Positions 56,963 to 64,000 of a stretch of DNA of 64,000 bases are shown here, in pieces. Each line of letters opens with the position of its first letter. Positions within the stretch are counted from its first letter, which is position 1. Below the pieces are notes generated by a model, which saw only the letters and a program-made list of their open reading frames with translations, was not told the origin of the DNA and made no database searches. A program made the position numbers and the translations under genes. Source of the stretch: Rhodobacteraceae bacterium EhC02 (GTDB taxonomy: Bacteria; Pseudomonadota; Alphaproteobacteria; Rhodobacterales; Rhodobacteraceae); contig LXYH01000004.1 in the NCBI GenBank assembly GCA_001650895.1, positions 96,819 through 160,818 of the forward strand. The letters run 5' to 3'.

Positions 56963-59200
56963 TTGAACAAGATGATCGACAGACCGCTGGAATTCAGGAC
57001 GGTGCGGGGCGATGGCCGCGCGGCAAGCAGCAGTCCCCTGCCGCTGCTCCGCCTGACGGCGGATCTGCGGATCAATACGATTGCGACAGGACTGGACGCG
57101 GCGCATCGGCCCGAAGTGGCCGACGCCCCCGCACCTGCCGAAGCTGCGGACAAGGCAACCATGCAGGCCACCGCAACCCCGGAATCCCCGCCCGAAGACA
57201 CACCGGCGCCAGACACCGCATCACGGGACACCGCAGCAGAGGATCCCGCACCCGATCGCAACGCAACTGTGGCCGAGGCCGATCCCGCGCGCATGAAGGC
57301 GTTTCGCGACGACAATGCCGCCTCGCTATCGGCGGTGACCATCGAGGGCAGGACCGGCGGTCCGGTCATGGCTGGCCCCGCACGCCCCGGCGCGGGACAG
57401 GGCGGCGGCGGCAATGGCGGCGCCAGGTTTCACAAGCGGATGGGCCCCGAGGATTTCCAGCAAAGCCTGAAACTGGGCATCCGCACCGTCTGGCGCAACC
57501 TGAGCATGGTCATGCTGATGACCTGCGCCACCAACGTCCTGATCCTGGCGATCCCGATCTACCTGTTCCAGATCTCGGACCGGGTGCTGACCAGCAGATC
57601 GACCGACACGCTGATCATGCTGACCCTGGTGATCGTCGGCGCGGTGGTGCTGCAATCGATGTTCGACGCGGTGCGCCGCTTCATGCTGATGCGCACGGCG
57701 GTCGAGGTGGCGGCGCGGCTGGGGGCGCCTGTGCTCAGCGCGGCGGCGGCGGCCTCGCTCAACGGCTCGGGGCGCGAATACCAGACGCTTGGCGATCTGC
57801 AGCAATTGCGCGGCTTCCTTGTCTCGGGCACGCTGATTTCCTTTCTCGACGTGCCTTTCGCCCCCCTGTTCATCCTTGTGATCTTCATGATCCACCCGCA
57901 TCTGGGGATGATCGTGGTCGTCACGGCGCTGCTGCTGCTGGTGGTGGCGCTGGTCAATCAGCGCATCACCGCCAAACCCTTTGCCGAGGCGAACCTGGCC
58001 CAGGCCAAGGCGAACATGCATCTCGATTCCATGTCACGCAACAGCCAGATCATCAATGCGATGGCCATGATCCCCGAGGCCGTCACGATCTGGGGCCGCG
58101 ACACGGCTGCCTCGCTGATCGCGCAGGTCCGCGCGCAGGATCGCAACATCATCAGCGCCTCGGTCAGCCGCGCGGTCCGGATGCTGACGCAGGTGGGCAT
58201 GCTGGGCTGGGGCGCCTACCTGGCCATCGACGGGCAGATCACCGGCGGCATGGTCATCGCCGCCTCGATCGTGGCGGGGCGGGCACTGGCCCCGATCGAA
58301 GGCTCGATCGAAGGCTGGAACGCCTTCATCCTGTCGCGCGCCGCCTATGGCCGGGTCGCGGCATTGCTGCGGGGATCGCGCCTGCAGTTCGAACGCCTCT
58401 GGCTGCCGCGCCCCGAGGGCCGGCTGAACGTGGAACGCCTGCTCTATGTACCGGGCGGCACCAAGCAGGTGATCCTGAACGGCATCAGCTTTGCCCTGGA
58501 ACCGGGCGACAGCCTGGCGGTGATCGGCAATTCCGGCGCGGGCAAGACCACGCTGGGCAAGATGCTGGTCGGATCCATCCTGCCCACATCGGGCAACGTG
58601 CGGCTGGACCTGATGGACCTGCGCAACTGGGACCCCCGGCAGCTGGGCGAGAATATCGGCTACCTGCCGCAGGACGTGCAACTGTTCCCCGGCACGATCA
58701 AGGACAATATCGGCCGGATGCGCGCCGATGCGACCGACGAACAGATCCACCACGCCGCCGTTCTGGCCGATGTGCACGAGATGATCGCAAGCCTGCCGCA
58801 AGGCTACGAGACGATGGTCGCCGCCGATGGATCGCCCCTGTCCGGCGGGCAGAAACAGCGGATCGCCCTGGCGCGCGCCTTCTTCGGCAACCCCCGCCTT
58901 GTCGTGCTGGACGAGCCGAACTCGAACCTCGACACGGCGGGCGACAAGGCGCTGGCCCGCGCCATCGAACATGCCCGCAAGGAAAAGATCACCGTGGTCG
59001 TGATCACGCAAAAGCCCTCGCTGCTGAATGTCGTGGACAAGATCATGCTTCTGGCCAATGGCGGCGTGGCCCTGTTCGGCCAGCGCGACAAGGTCATGGC
59101 CCAATTGAATCCCGCCGCCGCAAGGGCGCCACAGGTCCCCGAAGGCGGCACCGCCGCCATCGCACAGCCACACCAGCCAGGAACACCACGACATGTCTGA
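56963..59200 (+). CDS. Type I secretion ABC transporter with long N-terminal extension
   Basis: The 745-residue protein is a PrtD/HlyB-type fused exporter: membrane domain at about 175-450, ATPase domain at 490-720 with Walker A IGNSGAGKTT (521-530), signature LSGGQ (626-630) and Walker B VVLDEP (647-652). It lacks a C39 peptidase domain, so substrates are exported uncleaved at the N-terminus. Residues 1-165 are an extra Pro/Ala/Asp/Gly-rich segment not usual in the family. The start is TTG at 56963, seven bases after GGAG; an ATG three codons later is possible. It overlaps the adaptor gene by eight bases. Confidence 0.93.
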   Translation: MNKMIDRPLEFRTVRGDGRAASSSPLPLLRLTADLRINTIATGLDAAHRPEVADAPAPAEAADKATMQATATPESPPEDTPAPDTASRDTAAEDPAPDRNATVAEADPARMKAFRDDNAASLSAVTIEGRTGGPVMAGPARPGAGQGGGGNGGARFHKRMGPEDFQQSLKLGIRTVWRNLSMVMLMTCATNVLILAIPIYLFQISDRVLTSRSTDTLIMLTLVIVGAVVLQSMFDAVRRFMLMRTAVEVAARLGAPVLSAAAAASLNGSGREYQTLGDLQQLRGFLVSGTLISFLDVPFAPLFILVIFMIHPHLGMIVVVTALLLLVVALVNQRITAKPFAEANLAQAKANMHLDSMSRNSQIINAMAMIPEAVTIWGRDTAASLIAQVRAQDRNIISASVSRAVRMLTQVGMLGWGAYLAIDGQITGGMVIAASIVAGRALAPIEGSIEGWNAFILSRAAYGRVAALLRGSRLQFERLWLPRPEGRLNVERLLYVPGGTKQVILNGISFALEPGDSLAVIGNSGAGKTTLGKMLVGSILPTSGNVRLDLMDLRNWDPRQLGENIGYLPQDVQLFPGTIKDNIGRMRADATDEQIHHAAVLADVHEMIASLPQGYETMVAADGSPLSGGQKQRIALARAFFGNPRLVVLDEPNSNLDTAGDKALARAIEHARKEKITVVVITQKPSLLNVVDKIMLLANGGVALFGQRDKVMAQLNPAAARAPQVPEGGTAAIAQPHQPGTPRHV

Positions 59201-60533
59201 CCTGACCGTCATTCCCCGCACCGACATCTGGTATCAGGACGTACCGCGCTCGATCGGCAAGCAGGCCGCGGTCGGCCTTCTGCTGATGCTGGTCACGTTC
59301 GGCGGCTTCGGCGCATGGGCGATGATGGCGCCACTGGCGGCCGCCGTCATCGCACAGGGCAGTTTCGTGGCCACCGGACAGAACAAGATCGTGCAGCACC
59401 TCGAAGGGGGCATCATCTCGGACATCCTGGTCAAGGAAGGCGACCGCGTCCGCGAAGGGCAGATCATGCTGACGCTGGACCAGACGCTTGCCTTGGCCAG
59501 CACGCGCGAACTGTCGCTGCGCCGCATCCGGCTTGAGGCGACGCAAGCGCGGCTGATGGCCGAACAGCAGCATCTTGAGGCGCTGACCTTCGCGCCCCAC
59601 CTCGAAGCCGAACGCGCCGACCCCGAGGCCGCGATGATCCTTGATGGTCAAAGCCTGGCCTTCCAGGCCTCCAGCGCAAGCCTTGCCAACGATATCAGCG
59701 TCATCACCCGCAATCTTGAAGCCCTCGAAATCCGCACGACGGGCTATGGCATCCAGTTGGCCTCGACGCGCAGCCAGCTTGGCCTGCTGGCCGAGGAACT
59801 GGCCGCCAAGACCCAGCTTGTGGAAAGCGGCCTGTCACGCCGCAGCGAGGCTTTGGCCCTGCAACGCGCCATGCTCGAGGCCGATGGCCAGGTCGGGCGG
59901 CTCGAGGCCGAGATCGCCGAACTTTCCGAGATGCGCGCCAAGTTCGAAGCGCAGATCGCCAAGACGCGCGACGACTACAGCCGCAACGCGCTGACCCAGC
60001 TTCAGACCGTCGAAAGCGAACTTGAAAGCGTGCGCGAACAGTTGCGAAAGTCCGAAAACATCCTGGACCGGACCCATGTGATCGCCCCCGTCGATGGCAC
60101 CGTCGTCCGCCTCTATTATCACACGACGGGCGGTGTCGTCGAAACCGGCCGCCCCATTGTCGAGATCCTGCCGGCCGACGCCCCGCTGATCATCGAGGTC
60201 CTGGTGCCGCGCAACAGCATCGACAGCGTGCATGTGGGTCAGCACGCCACGGTCCGGCTGACAGGCATGAACCAGCGCACCACCCCGGTGCTCAACGGTC
60301 TTGTGGACTACGTATCGGCCGATGCGATCGCGGACGGCTCGAACGGGACGCGCCGCGAGGTCTACCTGTCGCGCGTCACCGTGCCCGTCAGCGAGATGCA
60401 GCGCATCCGGGGGTTTTCACTCACGCCGGGCATGCCGGCGGAAATCATGATCCAGACCGAGGAACGAACCTTTGCGCAGTATCTGGTCAAACCGGTGCTA
60501 GACAGCATGTCGCGCGCCTTCCGCGAACAATAG
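59193..60533 (+). CDS. HlyD-family membrane fusion protein
   Basis: The 446-residue adaptor has one N-terminal membrane helix (about 24-46), a biotinyl-lipoyl-like segment (NKIVQHLEGGIISDILVKEG, residues 65-84), a long coiled-coil hairpin (about 110-295) and a beta-barrel region with the family motif VDGTVVRLYYHTTGGVVETG. It links the inner-membrane exporter to the outer-membrane channel. It is the partner of the ABC gene it overlaps. Confidence 0.94.
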   Translation: MSDLTVIPRTDIWYQDVPRSIGKQAAVGLLLMLVTFGGFGAWAMMAPLAAAVIAQGSFVATGQNKIVQHLEGGIISDILVKEGDRVREGQIMLTLDQTLALASTRELSLRRIRLEATQARLMAEQQHLEALTFAPHLEAERADPEAAMILDGQSLAFQASSASLANDISVITRNLEALEIRTTGYGIQLASTRSQLGLLAEELAAKTQLVESGLSRRSEALALQRAMLEADGQVGRLEAEIAELSEMRAKFEAQIAKTRDDYSRNALTQLQTVESELESVREQLRKSENILDRTHVIAPVDGTVVRLYYHTTGGVVETGRPIVEILPADAPLIIEVLVPRNSIDSVHVGQHATVRLTGMNQRTTPVLNGLVDYVSADAIADGSNGTRREVYLSRVTVPVSEMQRIRGFSLTPGMPAEIMIQTEERTFAQYLVKPVLDSMSRAFREQ

Positions 60534-60570
60534 CCCTTGGGCAGCGCGCAAAACTCAACCTTGTATCTTA

Positions 60571-60584
60571 TTGCGTTAGCGCAA
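60571..60584 (+). promoter_or_regulatory. NnrR/FNR-type dyad TTGCG-N4-CGCAA
   Basis: TTGCGTTAGCGCAA is a perfect dyad of the FNR/NnrR class and matches the form I recall for nitric-oxide-responsive NnrR sites in Rhodobacter. A TATTAT sequence lies 17 bases downstream, and the outer-membrane gene begins 130 bp further. This suggests a separate promoter for that gene. Confidence 0.5.
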
Positions 60585-60714
60585 CACTCTACTTGTGGAA
60601 TATTATTTTCCTTGTTTCAAAGGCCCGCTACGCGCATTCTGTCCGCCGAGCATACCCCTTTCCAACAGTCCGGCGATAAAGACCGGCATGGGGGACCAGA
60701 AGGCAGGATATACC

Positions 60715-62109
60715 ATGAGCAGCTTTTCCTGGCGCAAAGCGGGACAGGGCATCGCCGTGATTACAGGGGTATCCCTTGTGGCCGCTTGCACCGATGCGCC
60801 CTACACGGCGCCGACTTTCCCATTCCTGGGGAACTACAAGGCGCATGCCGACAGCGTGCCCCGGGTGCTGGACAATCATGACTGGTGGCGGCAGTTCAAG
60901 GATCCGGTCCTTGACGGACTGGTGGAGCGCGCCCTGTCGGAAAGCCTCAGCCTTGAGCTGGCCAAGGAGCGCGTGATCGAGGCCCAGGCTGCGCGCGACG
61001 GCTTGCCCATGGCCGCGAACCTGTCACCCAATGCGCGTGTGCAGCGTGAACGGCAGGACGGTGGCCCCAGCCTGACCCGGTCCGAAGCCAGCCTGGGCTT
61101 TGACTGGCTGCTGGACATCTACGGCGCCCGGCGCGCCCAGATCGAAGCCGCCGGCGCCCGGATCGAGATCGCGGATGCCGAACTGGACGCGGCGCGGCTG
61201 TTGCTGCTGCTCAATCTGTCAAATGCCTATGTCGACTTGCGCTACCAGCAGGCCAGCCTTGATCTGCGCCGGTCCGAACTGCGTTCGCGGCGCCAGACGC
61301 TGGACCTGGTGGACACCCTGTTCAAGGGGGACGCGGCCACCAGCATCGACGTTGTGCGGGCCAAGGCGCTTGTCTCTGAAACCCAGGCGGAAATTCCGGC
61401 ACTCGAGGCGGCGATTGCAAACCTCAAGTCCGAAATCGCGGTCCTGTCGGGCCGGATGCCGGGCCAGCCCCTGCCCGACCTTGACAGCCGGGCGGCCCAG
61501 CCGCGCGTCAGCCTGTCGCCCAAGGTCGGCATCCCCTCGGACCTGCTGCGCAATCGCCCCGATATCCGCGTGGCCGAACGGGGTTACTATGCGGCCCTGC
61601 GGGACCTGAAGGTGGCGAATGCGGCCCTTTATCCGCAGCTCTCGCTGGGCGGCACCATCAGCCTGTCCTCGGTCTCGGGCAACCGCAACACCGATTATGT
61701 CTTTGGCCCGGCGCTGCGATTGCCCATGCTGCCGACGCAAGGCGCGCGCGCCACGGTGCTGCAGCGCGATTCCCGCGTGCGACAGGCCCATACCGCATGG
61801 CGGATCGCCGTGATCGAGGCGATCGGCGATGTCGAAGGGGCCCTGGCCGATTACGAAGCCAGCATGCGCGGACGCAACGCGGCCACCGAAACTGTCCGGC
61901 TTTATACCGAAGCCGTGCGCCTGACCCGCGAGAGCGTGGACAAGGACGGCGGAACCATCCGCGATCTGATCGATGCCGAACAGAACCTTGCCGTCGCCCA
62001 CGCCGGGTTGGCCAATGCCTTGCGGCAATCCGGGCGCAGCTTCATCGCGCTGAACATCAACCTGGGCGCGGGGCATCGTTACGGCGCGCTTGCGGAAAAG
62101 GCGCGCTGA
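60715..62109 (+). CDS. NodT-type outer-membrane efflux lipoprotein (TolC-like)
   Basis: The 464-residue product has a lipoprotein signal (VITGVSLVAAC, cysteine near residue 24) and the duplicated outer-membrane-factor repeat (ELAKERVIEAQAARDGLP, then RLTRESVDKDGGTIRDLIDAEQNLAVA). The motifs LLRNRPDIRVAERGYYAA and ALYPQLSLGG are typical of NodT-type members. It should form the outer-membrane channel of the exporter. NodT lipoproteins usually serve RND pumps, so its place in a type I locus is unusual. AGGATA precedes the ATG. A 181-bp gap with a putative NnrR site separates it from the adaptor gene. Confidence 0.9.
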   Translation: MSSFSWRKAGQGIAVITGVSLVAACTDAPYTAPTFPFLGNYKAHADSVPRVLDNHDWWRQFKDPVLDGLVERALSESLSLELAKERVIEAQAARDGLPMAANLSPNARVQRERQDGGPSLTRSEASLGFDWLLDIYGARRAQIEAAGARIEIADAELDAARLLLLLNLSNAYVDLRYQQASLDLRRSELRSRRQTLDLVDTLFKGDAATSIDVVRAKALVSETQAEIPALEAAIANLKSEIAVLSGRMPGQPLPDLDSRAAQPRVSLSPKVGIPSDLLRNRPDIRVAERGYYAALRDLKVANAALYPQLSLGGTISLSSVSGNRNTDYVFGPALRLPMLPTQGARATVLQRDSRVRQAHTAWRIAVIEAIGDVEGALADYEASMRGRNAATETVRLYTEAVRLTRESVDKDGGTIRDLIDAEQNLAVAHAGLANALRQSGRSFIALNINLGAGHRYGALAEKAR

Positions 62110-62176
62110 ACAGGCCCCGCACCGGCCGGCGTGATGCCGGATCGGAAGGGGCGCGTGGCGGGGGCCGTGCCGGCGA

Positions 62177-63271
62177 TCAATCGTCATCCGTGACCTGGTG
62201 AAAGAACTGGTGGCATCCCCGCCCGGCCTTTTTGGATCTGTAGAGCGCCGCATCCGCATCGGCCATCATCCGCCCCATGTCGAGCCTGTCGTAATCGCCG
62301 GACAGCACCGTGCCGATACTGCCAGAGATGTGGCAATGCGTGTCGCAATAGGGGATCGGCTGACACAGACGGGCGATGATGCGCTGCGCGATGGTATCCA
62401 GCAGGGCACGATCCTGAAGCTTGGGAAACACCAGGACGAATTCATCCCCCCCGATGCGCGCCACCGTATCGCCGCTGCGCGTCTCTTCGGTCAGGATGAT
62501 GGCGACATGGCGCAGCACGTGATCACCCGCAGCATGGCCAAGCGTATCGTTCACCGCCTTGAAGTGATCAAGGTCAAGATGCATGGCGGCGAAAGGCTCG
62601 CGCCCGTGGCAAAGCCGCTCCAGCAGATGATCAAGCGCCCGGCGATTGGACAGACCCGTCAGCGTATCGGTCAGCGCCTGCGCCTCTGCCGCGACCATCG
62701 CGCCGCGCAGGCGCAGGTTAAGCTTGCGACTTTCCTCCATCGCGGCCGATTTCGCCTCGAATAGATAAAGAAGCTCCACCGTCATGTCCGTCGCGGCGAA
62801 ATCCGCCGCCGTCAGCGCGTAGTCCCGCAAGGCATCCATGATGGAGATCCCGAAAGACAGGTTCAGGACCATGCCCTGACCGGTCGCGGCCAGACACCCC
62901 TTGAAAGCGGTCATCGGATGGTCGCGAAACACAAGGTGCAGGATCTTGCCCTGCAGCGGGCGCAGATCTTCCCAGGCAGCGATCTGCCGCGGGCGCGTCA
63001 CCTCGAATATGTCCAGCACCGATGCGCCTTTCAGACGGGTTTGTGGGCGCAGCCGGGCAAGTGTCGGCCCCGTATGCAGCACCTCGCCCACCGGGCCAAG
63101 CAACAGGTGCATCGGGCAAAGCACATCCAGAACAGGCGCCAGATCCGCCGGATCAGGGCCGTGTGACGCCCCCCCGCCGGACACCGCCTGCTGCCCAGCC
63201 TGTCCACCTGCACCGGTATCGCCGGACAGGGCGTCCGGCCCGACATGCATCCCCGCCTGCTGCCCGCCCAT
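62177..63271 (-). CDS. Diguanylate cyclase with H-NOX-associated (HNOBA) domain
   Basis: The 364-residue protein begins with about 45 disordered residues, then an H-NOX-associated domain (about 48-187: LCPMHLLLGPVGEVLHTGPTL is the opening, with key part GPVGEVLHTGPTLARL), a coiled-coil linker and a complete GGDEF domain. The active site GGDEF is at 274-278, and the inhibitory-site motif RSGD (265-268) lies five residues before it, so product feedback is likely. It should make c-di-GMP under control of the H-NOX-like protein encoded three bases upstream. It converges on the outer-membrane gene. Confidence 0.92.
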   Translation of the reverse strand: MGGQQAGMHVGPDALSGDTGAGGQAGQQAVSGGGASHGPDPADLAPVLDVLCPMHLLLGPVGEVLHTGPTLARLRPQTRLKGASVLDIFEVTRPRQIAAWEDLRPLQGKILHLVFRDHPMTAFKGCLAATGQGMVLNLSFGISIMDALRDYALTAADFAATDMTVELLYLFEAKSAAMEESRKLNLRLRGAMVAAEAQALTDTLTGLSNRRALDHLLERLCHGREPFAAMHLDLDHFKAVNDTLGHAAGDHVLRHVAIILTEETRSGDTVARIGGDEFVLVFPKLQDRALLDTIAQRIIARLCQPIPYCDTHCHISGSIGTVLSGDYDRLDMGRMMADADAALYRSKKAGRGCHQFFHQVTDDD

Positions 63272-63274
63272 GCC

Positions 63275-63886
63275 TCACCCCGCCTTCCGGCCCAGTTCGA
63301 ACCGGCGCCCTTCGCTGTAGTCGCAGGCCACAAGCGCGATCTCGATCACCTCGCATCCCGGCGCGGGCGGGCCGTGATCCAGCACGACCAGCGCGCCATA
63401 ATCATCGGCCATGGCGCGCAGCACGCCCATCATCACCGAACCGAAACCAAGAAAACCGGCATCCTGCCGATAGGGCGCCCCCGTCAGGCAGCGCAACTGG
63501 TAGCGGTCCGGCGCAATCTCCTGCAGTTCCAGCGGGGGCAGGTCCAGATCGGAAACCGCCAGCCGGGCGCGATCGGGCAGATCGTCCAATGAGCACAGGA
63601 AATCGGTGAAACCCTCGCCGCCGAAACGCAGCAAGCGGCGCAGCGCCTCGATATTCGGGTGCGAGACCAGGTAGGTGCCCAGATCCTCCAGCACCTCGGC
63701 CATGGGCCGTCCAAGCCGTCGGCAGGTCGCATCCAGCACCCTGCCCGTCAGCGCCGGATCATGATCCAGCATCGCTTCGAACCCGGCGCCATCCAGGTGG
63801 GCCGCACGGGCCACATCGCGCCATGTTGCGGGACCATGCATATCGGTCACGAAACACTGTATCGCCCGGTTGATCAGCCCATGCAT
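63275..63886 (-). CDS. H-NOX-like protein lacking the heme-ligating histidine
   Basis: The 203-residue protein has the H-NOX layout: MHGLINRAIQCFV at the start, VLEDLGTYLVSHPN, and the segment FTDFLCSLDDLPDRARLAV at 93-111. In heme-binding H-NOX proteins the last segment reads LDxLHD, with His at about 102-105 as the proximal ligand. Here residue 104 is Pro (codon CCC). The YxSxR heme-propionate motif is also missing (CLTGAPYR instead). It is therefore probably not a normal heme-NO sensor. It forms an operon with the diguanylate cyclase, three bases away. The start ATG was chosen at the family's usual MxG beginning. Confidence 0.88.
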   Translation of the reverse strand: MHGLINRAIQCFVTDMHGPATWRDVARAAHLDGAGFEAMLDHDPALTGRVLDATCRRLGRPMAEVLEDLGTYLVSHPNIEALRRLLRFGGEGFTDFLCSLDDLPDRARLAVSDLDLPPLELQEIAPDRYQLRCLTGAPYRQDAGFLGFGSVMMGVLRAMADDYGALVVLDHGPPAPGCEVIEIALVACDYSEGRRFELGRKAG

Positions 63887-64000
63887 CCCAGATCCCTTCG
63901 CTGCGTCGCGCACAGAATCCGGGATAACCGTAAATATTTGACCAATATCTTCAATTTGCAGGATTTTGGCCTGTCCGGCCCGAGGGACCCGGCCCACGGC

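Noticed and set aside
63938..63955. TTGA...TCAA dyad upstream of the H-NOX-like gene as an FNR site
   Set aside because: The spacing between half-sites is nine bases rather than six, so it does not fit FNR/NnrR.

Overview
The window is a GC-rich alphaproteobacterial chromosome segment. The gene content points to a member of the Rhodobacterales (Rhodobacteraceae/Roseobacter group): the nrdR-ribD ... ribE-ribB-ribH-nusB arrangement, a RibB protein with a degenerate GTP-cyclohydrolase-like tail, soxBDAG, GANTC (CcrM-type) sites, Tad-like minor pilins and an H-NOX/diguanylate cyclase pair. The genus cannot be fixed from the sequence alone. There are no rRNAs, insertion sequences, integrases or CRISPR arrays. 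The one tRNA is tRNA-Glu(UUC).

Layout. 1-2.7 kb: a cut-off membrane protein, an ECF sigma/anti-sigma pair and a nitronate monooxygenase. 2.8-13.3 kb: riboflavin genes on the minus strand (nrdR, ribD, ribE, ribB, ribH, nusB), interrupted by a plus-strand block for Kdo-linked capsule export (kpsS, a Wza/KpsD-like lipoprotein, kpsC) and by a Tat-exported metallo-hydrolase. 13.4-19 kb: two tandem secreted paralogues, rpoD and dnaG (separated by a striking cluster of GANTC sites) and a small secreted protein. 19-25.8 kb: sarcosine oxidase soxBDAG and an NAD(P)-glutamate dehydrogenase. 26-30.8 kb: three Tad-type envelope proteins, a TetR regulator and a lipoprotein. 31-34.3 kb: hom, recJ and tRNA-Glu. 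34.5-38.4 kb: a tungstate-type ABC importer with its own one-component regulator, divergent from tsaA/trmO and sharing a repeated motif. 38.5-45.7 kb: a Gly/His-rich secreted protein, a ydcSTUVW-type putrescine uptake and oxidation operon and a LysR regulator. 45.8-50.5 kb: an orphan DUF2793 protein, an amidohydrolase and an ABC1/UbiB-like kinase.

50.5-64 kb is the most unusual part. A LuxR/CsgD-like regulator, translationally coupled to a HEPN-like small protein, faces away from a type I secretion locus. That locus encodes a 726-residue Gly/Asp/Ala protein with no Lys, Arg, His or Cys over its last 506 residues, a 665-residue protein built of alternating short repeat modules, an ABC exporter with a long extra N-terminus, an HlyD-type adaptor and a NodT-type outer-membrane lipoprotein. 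Convergent to it lies an H-NOX-like gene and a HNOBA-GGDEF diguanylate cyclase. The H-NOX-like protein has proline where the heme-ligating histidine should be. A perfect TTGCG-N4-CGCAA dyad (NnrR/FNR-type) precedes the outer-membrane gene. My inference is a surface-matrix export system under nitric-oxide and c-di-GMP control. The exported proteins do not look like RTX proteins.

All calls come from reading the sequence and its translations. No database search was run.
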